This document shows, piece by piece, positions 34,362-46,794 of a DNA stretch of 64,000 nucleotides. The stretch comes from Silene latifolia (taxonomy: Eukaryota > Streptophyta > Magnoliopsida > Caryophyllales > Caryophyllaceae), in the NCBI RefSeq assembly GCF_048544455.1, contig NC_133536.1, positions 35,668,652 to 35,732,651 on the forward strand, in the 5' to 3' direction. The stretch's first letter is position 1. The number at the start of each line of letters is the position of its first letter. The position numbers and the translations under genes are program-made. Under the pieces are notes generated by a model that did not search any database, was not told where the DNA came from, and saw only the letters and a program-made list of their open reading frames with translations.

Positions 34362-34411
34362 ACTCGCACGGTGCGAAAAATGGGAGCAGGAAACTCGCAC
34401 AGTGCGAGTTA
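34362..34411. repeat. Palindrome pair in solo LTR, 31-bp spacing
   Basis: ACTCGCACGGTGCGA starts at 34362 (half-eroded) and ACTCGCACAGTGCGAGT at 34393. Confidence 0.8.
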
Positions 34412-34678
34412 GCTGCTGAACTCTGTTTCCAATTCGTTTCTTGCTTGATCTTTGAAAGGCTTCCTTATGATGTCTTTGGTGCTTGATCTTGGCCTTCCTT
34501 TGCTGCTTTCTTTGCTCCAAATTACTTCCAATTCTTCATTGATACTTCTTTGTTAAAAGTAGTAACATTTGGTATTTGGATTAAAAATATTGAAAATGCC
34601 CAAAACCCTTAGCAAAATGCTACTAAAAGCGCTCCAAATGCTATAGAATATAGGTAGAAAAGGGGGCTCATCACCTCC

Positions 34679-35476
34679 CCAGGCCTGAAACCCTCTCTCC
34701 CACCCCAAAAAAAAAAACACCAGATTTGGTGTTGGTGGGTTATGTTGACCAGTAGGCAAGGTAGCGTTGGTAGTGGCAATGGTTCTGGGGTGGTGATGGT
34801 AGTTGGGTGGTTATTGAATTTGAGTCAAATGTATTACGGAGTACCATTCTTTTACCTAGTTAGTATCTCATTATTTGCCCCTTGTTACCCTTTCTTGATT
34901 CTTTTCTCTTTCCCCTTTTCGAACCAAATGCCCCATAAATATAATAACTCGAAGAACACATAATCATTAAAAATGCGACAGAAGTGCGGGATAATAACGA
35001 AATATAAATAATAGGTTTCACAATCAAATAATACAGCAATCAGAATCTCAATTCGAATCTAGGAATTTGACAATCATATGATTCGAATTGTTATGACCGA
35101 TCTTGATTTTCGATCATTAAAAGAAGACAATTGTAAAATGGTAACACAATCCAACGTTCGATTCTGCCGTAACAATATAATTGAACATTCTAATGAAATG
35201 GTCTACAAAACTATGGTACATAATACAACGACCATATTATTATGTTATCGCTACTTCGACCAGATATATAACGACCATATTATATGGTATCTCTACTTTA
35301 ACCAGATTTAATGTCATCACTACTTACTTCTCTAAAAAATGGTAATATTAATACACACTCATATTGTACTATAGAATTGTACTACCCAAAGTAGCTCTTT
35401 AATCATGCTCATGGGCGAAGGGAGAGGGCGGTTAGTAGGGCGGTAGCCCTAGCTAGTTTAAGGATTAATAATTTTT
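34679..35476. other. Between solo LTR and element C, no gene
   Basis: AT-rich sequence with an A run at 34707-34717 and short repeats of ACGACCATATTAT around 35229 and 35271. No credible coding sequence. Confidence 0.5.
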
Positions 35477-35481
35477 ACCAT

Positions 35482-36993
35482 TGATATCCGTCGTTGTGAG
35501 TACCAAAAATAATATTTATATTTCCTATTAAAACTAACCTAGGCTAGTGGTAACAGGGTCGAACCACAAGGAGGCGAATGTAATTAATAATTGTCTAATT
35601 CTAGTCTAAGGTAACGAATGTGGGGGTTGAATTGATTTGGTCTAAAGCTAAAGGCACTAAACTAAATAGACGGATAAAACAGATAAAAGAAGGGGTACTA
35701 GGATGGTCGGTTCACTATAGTTTCGGCGGCAGCATATTAAGTAGGGCTAAATCAAACACATGAGGCGGGAAAACAAGAGGTCCTCTCGCTCCACTCTTAA
35801 CAAGTAGCATCTTTCGATCTCGCTACAAGTCCCTAATATCACTAATACTGACTTTCGTCCTGAAAAGTGACTAACAACCTAAACTTTACCTATCTTTCGA
35901 TCTCAGCATAGTTTAGTCATTTTAATCGATGGTCAATCAACCTTCCCTATCTTTCGATCTAATGGTTCAGTCGAATCCTAAACATTCAACTAGTCGCGTG
36001 CACTCGATTCGTCAAATATAGAAATAAAAACAATTAAAACAAAGGTAACACCTCACGTGGTCAGTCGATCGACCAGGTATGGCAGTCGATCGACTGACAC
36101 GCGATTTCAGTCTACCATTCTAATGCCGCCTAATCCTACAGATTCCCTACATCCTAGCACGAATAATTTAGCTACTCGTGACTATAGTGGAAACAATAAT
36201 AATATTAAAGATTAAAACTATTGAATTCATGCTTGAATTAACGGAATAAAGGATTTGCATAAAACGATAATTATGGCTTCGGGAAACTAACTAGCAATTT
36301 CTATACTATTAATGCAATAAAGATGAACTGAAATAGAACAGAAAGAATACCGAAATTGCAGAGGAATTGTAACGGAATGATTAGAAGTATGAACGAAAAT
36401 CCGATGCAAACCAATATTCCGAACCCTAATTATTTGATATTCTAAAACTGATAAAAACTGAATGTAAAACTTGATTGAAAAAATGAATCCACTCCCAAAA
36501 CTCAAGCTGCGTTATAAAGGAAAAGTACGCAGCTATTATTTCTAAACCTAATATATCATGGGCTTGCTAATTCTCGATCTTCTAATTCACGTCTGAGTTA
36601 GCGTCTTGTTCGATCGACTGCTGGGACCGGTCGATCGACTGGTCCATGCTGAACAGTAGCTATGGAACCCGTGAGTTGGTCGATCGACTGAAGGCAGTGG
36701 TCGATCGACCGAAGTAACTGACACTTGACTTCTAATTTCTCGTGGATTTGTATTTTGGGCCTCGAAATGCGCACCAAGCTCGTTCCTTAAGTGAATACTT
36801 CACGTCAAATGCAATGCAAGATACTCGGGGACGGATTTGGCTCAAAATCTACTCATTTCCGCATAAATCTGCAATATTACATAAAAATACGAAAGTAGAC
36901 GAAATGGGGCAAATAGTAGCCTTAAACTACATAAATGAGCTCTGAAATGCATGTAAAATAGGGTGTAAAACATCATATAAATGACACGCATCA
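35482..36993 (-). repeat. 3' LTR of element C
   Basis: 1512 bp; matches 51204-52710. Phased palindromes start at 36064/36085, 36609/36630 and 36679/36700, each pair 21 bp apart. Confidence 0.95.
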
Positions 36994-39192
36994 AACTTCC
37001 CCAAACCAAACTCTTACTTGTCCTCAAGCAAGAACTAGACTCGATCTAATGACCTATTGGAACGAGTTCAATCTCAGAGCGAATTGCAACATGTAAAGCC
37101 TAAACCATTTTAATGCAACAACTAACAATTAATTAGCAATGCGAATCATGCAAACGAATTACGAAGTCGTTAAAAACTGCTGAACCGTCGACTATAGAGG
37201 ACTTATCAAATTGGACTCTCCCGGGTCGCTCATATCACACATAAGCACAGGTGAATATATAAGAGGATAGAAAGAATTCATTTTGTAAAGACTCTCACCT
37301 AACTACGACCTATAAGAACATGCCTGCAATATAATATGAAAGTAATCTCTACAACCGTACATATGCATTCCAACCGAACTAATGACCATGACACATGCCG
37401 AGGTGTATATGGATATGTGAGGTATGGGTAAGAAGAGGCAAACATTTATGGAAAAGTGAAGGTACAGGTGATCAAGCTAGTACCAAAACGGAACCATATG
37501 GCAACATCCAACTTCTTGCTCAAATTCAATCAAAGCAGTGCTATAGCAAGCACCAAACTCACATTCTCCGTAATAAATCAACTCCCCATAATATATAAAT
37601 GAAACATGGGAGCAAAAATCGTCATTTCATATAGACTTGAATTATGCGAATTGATTCTTTTCTTTCTCGGGCTCCGGTCGATCGACCAAGTAGAGCGGTC
37701 GATCGACCGCTGAAACAGTACAGCACTTTCTTTTTGTTTTTTCGAAATATTATTTTCTCTCTACTTTTTTTCTTGTTTCTTTCTTTCCTTTTTCATTTTC
37801 CAATCATCATCTCAACAGAGCATATGCCACCAAAAACGAGTAACAAACCCAAAAACTAAACTACTAGCTTGACAAGGGCAGGCTAAATGTAGGATGTAGT
37901 AAACGGGACAAAAAGGCTATTTTTGGCAATGTGGAGCTTATGGGTAAAAATGAGAAAAGGGAAACCTCTATCACATGTGTCAACAAACCACAAACTGAAT
38001 GCATACAGGTATTAATAAGATTAAGTTCATATTTATGCATATCGATGTAACATGTCTCATAAGGAGAACTACTCACAATCCTAGATAAACCGGTCATGAA
38101 TGTCACCAGTTATAGGCTCTAAATCTCAGAATAAACAAGTAGCTTGCCAAATATCTAAGTCAAGTCTCAAGTCCAGCAAGAATGTAACGAAAACTCGTAG
38201 ATATGCACTTATACGATTCTACTAATAACACATCAATTAGCAAGGCTTAGGCAATAAAACAGATGCAAATGCAATGTCATCATTGAAATACTACCGTTCC
38301 GACTCAACCTATATGCTAAAATAAACGTGCAAAATTTTGAATTTTGATGAAATTTTTCAATTTTTTTGAATTTTGTATATATGAGAAATGAAATAAACAA
38401 TGCAAAACAAAATGTAAACGTGAATGCAAGCAAATGATATGCGACGCAAAAACCTTCACCAAACCAAATCGCACAATGTCCCCATTGTGCAAAATCATGT
38501 AATGAAGAAAAGAGAAACGGGAATTTGCGATAAAATAAAGAAATACGACAAGAAGTGGAACTTGGGAACTCACAAGACTTTAAGCGCAGCAAAAGGAAAC
38601 CTCCCCAAACCAGCGTGAGCTAGGAGGTTTCAGTAGCCAGCAGTGCTACTAATAAGTACCTGAAAAGACAAAAGAACCACGCATACCGAGAAAACAATTT
38701 TGAAGCGGTAATTATGTGCACAATTTAGAAAATGGAAAAAATCAGAAATATGACGGAAAATAAAGTGGAGTAAAAAAACTCCCTTAATTCCGCAAATCGA
38801 CCAAACACAGCAGGGAAGAGGTCGTGAACAGTGCACAAAGATCGGGGCGGTCGATCGACCACATATCCCAGTCGATCGACCAGAGTGAACAGGAATAGAA
38901 GCTCCTGGAACTGTGCAGCCAGTCGATCGACCATACAGATCAGTCGATCGACTGAAAATACTACTGTAACTTCTGATTTCTTCGTATTTGCTCAATAACT
39001 TGAGCTAATGAGGTCCAAAAACCTGCAAGTGCACAATAATACGCGCCCAAAATTGCGCAAAACCCAAAGTAAAGTCTAAAGTGCTTAAAAAAAACCTAAG
39101 CAAAATAATTAAATGCGAAGTCTCGCGCACACAAAAACACTAAAAAGGTTCAAAAGCAATAAAATGTAAATGTTTGAAGAAGTCTCAATCAA
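36994..39192 (-). other. 3' untranslated region of element C
   Basis: Homologous to 3885-5853 of element A in reverse. Palindrome pairs start at 37677/37698, 38850/38871 and 38922/38943, all 21 bp apart. No credible gene. Confidence 0.75.
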
Positions 39193-41528
39193 CTAATAGT
39201 TGATCAAGAACGGCCACGGAATGGCCCACTTGACTGGCTTCTGGCTACAAGAGGTAGCCTCAATGGTGCTCATCTTCGCAGCTGCACCCTTCCTAACTTC
39301 AACATTCGTAGAGCTCAACGGATCAACAGCTTCATCATCTCCCCAATCAATGGCCTCTTCTAGCTCATCAAAGTCCAGGTCGGACTCTCTCACTTTGACT
39401 GGCTCATCTTCAAGCTCCTCATCCGTGGCATAGCTAAGGCAACCTAGACTGCCTTTTGAAACGACTTGCTCCTTCACAAATGAGCAACAGCATCTCTCCT
39501 TCCCCGCATCAGCTCCCCGCAATGTCTAAAACAAAGAATCTTCCTCCACTTTTCTCCCAATCTGGGGCGGAGGTGTTACAACAGGAGTAGGAATAGAGAT
39601 AGGCATATCAGGAAGTATAAAATAGGATTTCTTTTCAGAAACCGAATTGCAAGTGACAGGCCACATGGGGTCTTTCTTCCTAGTTATATGGGCAAAGACA
39701 ATGGAATGCTTGCCTACCTTAAAGGTCAAAGTACCCGAACCAACATCAATAATCGCACCAAGAGGTGTGCGGGAATGGTCTACCTAGTATGATAGGTATG
39801 TGTGCATCTTCGGGCATATCAAGCACCACGAAGTCAACAGGGAAGAAAAACTTCCCTATTTGCACGGGGATGTCCTCTAAGACTTCTATTGGCTAGACCG
39901 TAGAGCGATCAGCCATCTGTACTGTCATATTTGTGACTGCAAACCTATTCAACTTCAGCTTCCTAGCAAGACTCAAGGGCATAACGCTAATACTGGCTCA
40001 TAGGTCACATAAGGCTTTCTCAATAGGAAAGGTGCCAATATTACAAGGGACTGAAAAGCTTTCCGGGTCTTCTAGCTTAAGGGGTGCAGTATGAGACAGA
40101 TAAGAGCATGTCTTCTCAGTTAATGCGACAGTATGTACAGTTTCAAGTGACTTCTTTTTAGACAGTAATTGCTTCATAAACTTCATATAAGCAGGCACTT
40201 GATTGACTAATTCTAGGAAAGGTACTTGTACGTTTAGACTACGAACAACATTTTCAAACTTATTAAAAGATACTTGTTCCTTCGTCGGCACCAATCTCTC
40301 CGGATAAAGGGCTGTAAGAAGCAACTTATCCCTCTCCTCTAAATCTCTCATGCCGGCATCGGTGGACTTAGGCTGAAAGTCCACTACCTTCTCTTTGTTG
40401 TAGCTTGACCCTTCTTCAGACCGTCTCAAATGTGAACCGTTAACTGACATAGGGTCGTACTTCGGAACCGGAACAGACCCATCAGCAGTCGGGTCTGGCC
40501 TCAATATTTTAGGGGCAGTCGTACCCCGAAACAAATGATCCCTCAAGTTATCGGGCATTGGAGGATGAAAAGGTTCACTATCAGCAGCAATCTCAGTCGA
40601 TCGACCGGTTAGGTCAGTCGATCGACTGACTTGAACAGGACCAGAAGCTACTGTTGTCGTACTTCAGTCGATCGACCGGGTATGTCAGTCGATCGACTGA
40701 CATACCTGCTGTTCGTCTTTTTCTTGTTTTTGTTCGTTCCAGCTTTCTTTTGACTCAGTTCCGCCTCATCTTTTGCAGCATCGTCCTCGACCATGACGGA
40801 CCCCTCAAGGGTAGACCCACTCCTAAAAGTGATGGCATTAAGGGTCTCTTTCTGGTCCGTCTGAGTCGGTAAGTGTCCCGGAGCTCGAGTTGTACTCTTG
40901 CTAGCCAATTGAGCAATTTGGCTCTCTAGTAGTTTCATCCCGGCCTCTCTAGCTTGGGACTCCTTTTGCAACATATTCTTCAACTCAAAGAAAGTCGAAT
41001 TTTGAGATTGTTGCTTTGCTTTGCGGCACATAGGGAGGTTTTTGAAACTGTTGTTGCTTATGAGGGGGCACATAAGTTTGTTTTCTTTGCTTCACATCGT
41101 GGAGGTTGAGTAGGATTTAAGACATTTTGACTACTCCACCTCAGATTTGGATGAACATTCGGCTCATAATAGGTATTCGTTTGCCTATAATGTTGAAAGG
41201 CAGCACAAGACTCAAAGGGATTAGGACAATTTTCTGAAACATGTCCCTCAGCTCCACATCTTTTGCAGACGAAAGGACCGTCTGACACAGCATTTACATG
41301 GTAGATTCCCCCTTTTGAAGCTCCTCCCAACTCGTACTTATCAAATCTTACCGTGAGAGCTTCTATTGCAGCCACAGAAGGAGATTCAGCACTCCTCCTT
41401 TGATTCCCTCTGGAATTCCCATACCCAACTTTATGGGTGGCTAAGTCATCAATGATCTTCCACCCTTTGGTTTATCCAACATTCTCTGCAAATCGACCAC
41501 TTGCTGCAGCATCCAAGATAGCTCTTTG
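39193..41528 (-). pseudogene. gag-protease relic of element C, 3' part
   Basis: Reading right to left, the gag frame resumes directly after D's target duplication, hits TAA at 41472-41474, then encodes an intact CCHC zinc knuckle (CKRCGAEGHVSENC) within 41058-41375, a coiled-coil-like and lysine-rich linker with RSTD-type repeats, the MPDNLRDHLF block (from 40558) and the start of the retropepsin domain. The codon for the glycine of the expected DLGAS motif is TGA (39998-40000), so the protease is cut at its active site. Later frames (39193-39729) keep the C-terminal acidic region, with another stop at 39526. Homologous along its length to 1851-3884. Confidence 0.85.
40596..40697. repeat. Two palindrome pairs in gag of C
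   Basis: GTCGATCGAC starts at 40596 and 40617, and at 40667 and 40688; 21 bp in both pairs. Confidence 0.92.
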
Positions 41529-42795
41529 TGAAGGAAATGTAGATTCATATACATACTAACATACTCTTATATGTCGAAATTAATTTGTCATAAAATTAAA
41601 TGTGGATTTTATGCATGCAAACAATAATAAAATAGAGGAGAAATTATGTCCTTACTTTGATAATTTCGGTTTAATGGGCACAAGAGAGATCACCTTTCTC
41701 TCTTGTTCTTGAGCTTTTCCTTATGGAAGAACAAAGATCCAAGTATAGGATCTCTCCCTAAGCTTTATACCCAAGGCTATCTCTTAATACAAATTAATAT
41801 TATAAGTACTAGTATAATATTAATAAGTTAGAAAATTGAACCAAAATATTATTTAACACTTGAATATTTCGGTTTTTATGAGAGAAGGAGAGGAGGATTT
41901 TTCTTCTCACTAGAACTTATATTTTGGATGATGAGTTGAATGAATAATAATACACTACACTTAGTATATTATTAGGTAAAAATTATAGGAAAAACAATGA
42001 TGGGTTTTTCTTCCCAAAACCGTGTAAGAGGAGAGGTTAAGGGGAGCCAATGCATGCCCACATTTGTCTTCACAAGGAGTAGTAGGGTTGCATGGCTACT
42101 AAAGCAAAACAATCATTATGTTTAGCTACTAATTAAACAATTAATTAGCTTAAAAACTCCTCCAATTTTCGGCACTTTTAGTTAATATGGATTCCATATT
42201 AATTTTGTCAATTGTCAATATGTTACATGTCACATGTCACATAAACTTGTTATGTATTTTTATCATATTAAAAATCAACGTATTAATAAAAATACGTCAC
42301 ATACAAAAATCGACTTAGTAATTTCATAATTACTTGTGCCAAAAATTTTACCAATTATAAATTACAACAGATTGTATTTATAACAATTCATTCAAATTTA
42401 ATTGTTACATTAAACAATTATTTCATCCGAGTAATGACACAATTCAATTACTCAGACCGTATCTTATTTAATCACATTTCAATATGATACGTAAATTTTA
42501 CTTCCAAAATCGTCCGTCAATTTTCAAGTAATTTAATTAACTCGCAACATTATACGATTAATTAAATAATCAATTAAGAGTGTTGCCCTATAGGTATGAC
42601 CTAGGGGTCAATCGATCACCACATGTCACACGACGAAATGTCAAACTCTAGTCAACCAATCATTACCGATATATGTTGACCATTGACATAACAAAATTAC
42701 TTCCCAATTGTATTCTATATAATGAGATTTAAACATGTGATCATCATGATCAACAGTCGTGATCGCATTATTGTCGGAGGACACATATTCCAACA
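41529..42795 (-). repeat. 3' LTR of element D
   Basis: 1267 bp; almost identical to 49053-50319. Followed inside by TCTCCCACTT, the polypurine tract in reverse. Confidence 0.95.
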
Positions 42796-45700
42796 ATCTC
42801 CCACTTGTCCTCGACAAGTGTGCGTCACCAATTCTCTTGTCCTATTACTATCTCCCACTCAATGCAAGGTGTCTTTCAAGTCGTACTTGCAAGTGATCAT
42901 ATCGAGAGTAGTTTCCTCGATCCGGAGAATAACCTGTTTGACCGGACTTATCTATCATAGATACTTTCCGAGCGTGGCCACGCATTTCAGTTCATTACTC
43001 CTCGAGTGGCCCCGAGATATTTTTATAACCCGACTAGGGGTGGACAATTCCTATCGCACTCATTCCCTTCGACTAGCCACAACCATCATAACCCAAAATA
43101 TGCCCATTTGACCCCATTTACGAAGGTCGTAGTAACACAAATCAAAGTTAATCTGAAACTGTGCTATCTTAGGCGAATAGTCTTTAGTCAAAAGAATCGA
43201 CTCATTCGAATACTATAGTAGCTCTCGCCACGACCAGGCTATATAAATTTGCCAGAACTCTATAAGCGGTCATTAGGCCCGACAAAATGTTCCTAACAAA
43301 TATCTATGTGATCGATTAGTCATCTCACATGACTCTATGGCACTTGAACTTGCCATCAATCGCATCACACTCTAGTCACTTCGAGACGTCACCTCATACA
43401 AGTAACTATGGGCAAATACAATGTTAATCCGTGTTCACTTTAACGGGGTTCAATTGTCTCTACAACCCGTTTGGATACAACAAAGTACAAGGTGAGTTAA
43501 TAATAACTCAAACGACAATGTCGACATCACACTCGGGTAGTCAATATCATATTACAACCTTGTGATGTTTATCATAAGTGTAAACACTTATTGATTGCAA
43601 TAGAAGTTTAACACCCCATGTGTCCATGTGTTCAAACTTCTTACACTTGCATTTTTCTTCACATTCATGTTCTCTCTCATAGCATGAATCTTACCAAGTA
43701 CACATCAAGGTTCTCGACCTTGGTTTTGGTTCTTTAACTTGAAAGAACTTTCTTATCGATCATCTCATAACGAACGAATTTGCGATGAATAATACAACTT
43801 GTGCCGATCAAGTATTCCATCCACACACAATGCACTAGGTATATGTTTTGTAGAATCTTGTAACAATTGACAAGATTATTTAGCTTAGCACTTCTCACAA
43901 GTCCTAGCTTTACTAGGAAAGATTGTTTTTGAATAACCTCTTATTCAACCAAGCATCTTTCCAAAACTTCTCATTTCTCTTTCTGGGCTTGAAAGATTTG
44001 GGATTCTCATAAATCCTCATATGTGCTCGGATTTTCTACAATATGTGCAACCTCTTGACACACAATGGAACATTCCGTCAATCATCGAAATCGCTCATCG
44101 GATTCTACTCGAGAATTCATGACGTTTCTATTATGGCTTACCAATCAATCATCATGCTCTTATGCATATGATTCATAATTGGACATGTATATGATTATTC
44201 TAATGGCGGAAACATTAGTTACTAATAATCATGAGATCAACCGTTCATAGGTTCAATGAACGACCATGACTGCTAATGGTAATTCCATTTTCATCTACAT
44301 GAATAACCTATGTGAATGTTGATATGATGTGTATCTCTTAATACTAATCCAACATCTCTTGATGTAATTGGATTCATCATTGTCCATTTTCATCCAGAAT
44401 TGAAAAATCAAAAGCTTCTTTATGAAAGAAGGTATTTGCTCGTCATTCTTTAATGAGTGATGAGTTTTAAACATTCAAGGATGATAGCTCCCACTAAATT
44501 CCATGTCTTCACATGAGATTTTCCTAACTCCCACTCAATTCAACACATTTCGAAATTGACTTCTCAATCGAAATTTTTTATTCAAGAATTTAAATATAAA
44601 TTGCTTTGCCAAGTTACTAGGATAAAACCATATATGTTCCCATCATATCCTTTCAAAATACCTATTTCGAAGTGGTCTCATCTCAACCTTACGGAAAGGG
44701 ATTTTAAATCTCCAACACACTCATGTCATAATGATGTGTAGTAATGTCATTATTCAAATATAAACAATATCTAGAATACGTCCTTCACAATTACCCTTTT
44801 GGAAGGAGGTTTAACCATTTCATAGGGAGGTTAAGCAATGACATTTGCGTGGTTAAAACTTTGGCCATTGAAGATATCGGTATATCAATTTTGCAACTCG
44901 ATCATAACTAGTATGTTACTTTGATTCATTTAGGCTCTTAAGTAAATCTCATGGTTGAAACTATTGGTCAAATGTTTCATAAACTTAGTCAAAAACTTGT
45001 TAAGACTTTACATTAGTCATTTTATTCCAAAACTTCTTTTGGTCTCCTCGTGTAGTTATCTTGAGAATATACTCTTATGATTATTACACTTGGTCTCTTT
45101 AGTCATATAGAACTAACTTGAGACCATAGATCTCATCTATTCGGCATACTATGTAAATAGATATACCTTTATTCAAATCATTCTCTCTTGCGTAGATCTT
45201 CATATACACAAAAACACAATTTGATCTTTGTCTTGTGGGTTGTGTCCTCATTTTTCTCCCACTCTATCTTTAGAATAAATACACTAAACATTCAAAGATA
45301 GCATATGAGACACAAATTAATGATGTTGAATTATAAGGAGAACTACCTCATAGGTAGACTAATTGTTATTGAATTCATATGTGTACTTGGTGATTGACAT
45401 ACCTTTAAGAGAGTTCATAGACTCAGAATCACTTTATAGATCATACACAAGCCTTAAGCATGTGGACATATAATGAAGCCCGTCATTATAATTGTCTATT
45501 AGATCACCTTTAAGTGAATAATCTTATGTTTCAAAACGCAAGCATTTAAAGATGAAATTTTAGAACATAAAGGATAAATGATAAAAACGGGTGACTTGGG
45601 TTGCAAACCAAGTCACCATCATCCAAAATACAAACCATTATCCAAAATACTTTTCCATGTCGAACACGGAAACTTAAAGTTCTAAAAATTTAAAACATAA

Positions 45701-45892
45701 CTTAAAATAAGACAATGAAAAACAAAGCTCCACAAAAGCTATCCTTAGCTTCTCCATGGTTTCTCATGCTTGTTTTTCTTTTCCCTTGTCTTTGCTTGGT
45801 GGAGGCCCTATTTACAATAAAAAGGGAGATACATTATCACAACTTTGCATCATAATACCATAGTTGAATTTAGAAACATAAAAGAAGGTTAG
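42796..45892 (-). other. 3' untranslated region of D with hairpins and repeated purine tracts
   Basis: No coding domain. Purine tracts of the form AGTGGGAG (minus strand) occur near 42798, 42852, 44490, 44528 and 45257. Short perfect inverted repeats are unusually dense from 42.8 to 44.5 kb (next entry). Confidence 0.7.
42802..44456 (-). repeat. Dense field of short hairpins in element D
   Basis: Perfect-arm examples: 42802-42820 (CACTTGTC arms), 42901-42921, 42949-42963 (TATCTAT arms), 42972-42983 (12-nt palindrome GCGTGGCCACGC), 43337-43356 (ATGGCA), 43574-43591 (ATAAGTGT), 43706-43722 (CAAGG), 43729-43748 (GTTCTTT), 43854-43877 (AATCTTGT), 43902-43918 (TCCTAG), 43929-43948 (TTGAATAA), 44200-44218 (CTAATG), 44242-44262 (CGTTCAT), 44415-44431 (CTTCTTT) and 44443-44456 (TCATT). 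Loops are mostly 3-8 nt and often pyrimidine-rich (CTC, CCTC, CTTT). Confidence 0.82.
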
Positions 45893-46794
45893 TCATTTAC
45901 CTACTGGAGTGATCTTTCCAGCTTTGATATCACCAAGGTATTTGGAATAATTTCTTTTCCAATGTCCCATGCCATTACAATAATGGCATTTATCAAGAGG
46001 ACCCTTCTTGACTTTGGATGTGCTAGCTTCACAAGACTTAGCTTTGGTGAATGTGGGAGCTTGCTTTTTACCCTTCTTTCCATTCTTCTTGAACTTCCCC
46101 TTACTCTTTGTGCTTATGTTAAGCACATCTTTGGGAGGGTTCACATTTAACCCCATGTCCCTCTCGGCTTGCACAAGTAACTTGTGCAACTTCTCAAGAG
46201 ACACATCCTTGTCTTGCATGTTGAAATTCACCCGGAATTGCACATATGCCTTGACTTTGGACAAGGAGTGTAGAATCCTATCTACGATGAGTTCTTTGGG
46301 GATTTCAACCTTTTGAATTTTCAAGGTCTCGACAAGCTCCATGAGTTTGAGCACATGAGGGCTAACCTTTTGGCCCTCTTTGAAGTCGAGATCAAAGAAT
46401 GCCGCGCCGCCTCATATTGGACGATCCGCGGAGTTTGTGAAAACATGGTCACAAGTTTGGAGTAAATCTCATTAGCATTGCCCATTTTGAAGGCTCTCCT
46501 TTGGAGGTCCGCCTCCATCGCAAATATCAAGACATTTTTCATTGCGGCGGACTCCTTGTGGTAAGTCTCATAGGCTTCCCTAGTGGCCGCGGTGGACCTA
46601 GTGGAGGGTTCGGGTGGAGAGGCCTCGGTAAGGTAACGAAGCTTGTCGTCACCTTCGGCGGCTAATTTGAGTTGGGCATCCCATTCGGAGAAATTTGACC
46701 CATTCTTTTCAAGTTTACATCGATCCATAAAGGATCGGAGCCAAGACGAACTAGCGAGTGGTGTAGCATTAGGAGTTGGTGTTGATGTTGCCAT
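45893..46794 (-). pseudogene. Copia-type gag of element D, one frameshift
   Basis: From ATG 46794, a Copia gag polypeptide (UBN2/DUF4219-like: LEKNGSNFSEWDAQLKLAAE) runs to about 46405, where a one-base change shifts the frame; the second frame continues with LKLMELVETLKIQK and a lysine-rich segment to a zinc knuckle near its C-terminus. The knuckle reads CHYCNGMGHWKRNY: the last zinc ligand, normally Cys in CCHC knuckles, is Tyr. The frame stops at 45893, shortly after the knuckle and before any protease. The full-length equivalent would be about 300 residues. Probably inactive because of the frameshift. Confidence 0.85.

Larger units (their letters stand above)
33296..34673 (-). mobile_element. 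Solo LTR (Athila/Tat-like), minus orientation
   Basis: Begins TGACACGCC and ends CTCATCA on the plus strand, with a perfect 5-bp duplication CCTCC on both sides (33291-33295 and 34674-34678). The reverse strand starts TGATGAGCCCCC, and the internal sequence shows the GGGATCGAACCC signature also seen in the LTRs of C. Its length, 1378 bp, fits. No internal region remains, so recombination between LTRs is likely. It contains its own palindrome pair (34362 and 34393), six GGAAATCACAC-type repeats and a 14-G run (33497-33510). Confidence 0.85.

Noticed and set aside
46008-46316. Plus-strand frame of 102 residues over D's gag
   Set aside because: Antisense to a recognisable gag and zinc knuckle.
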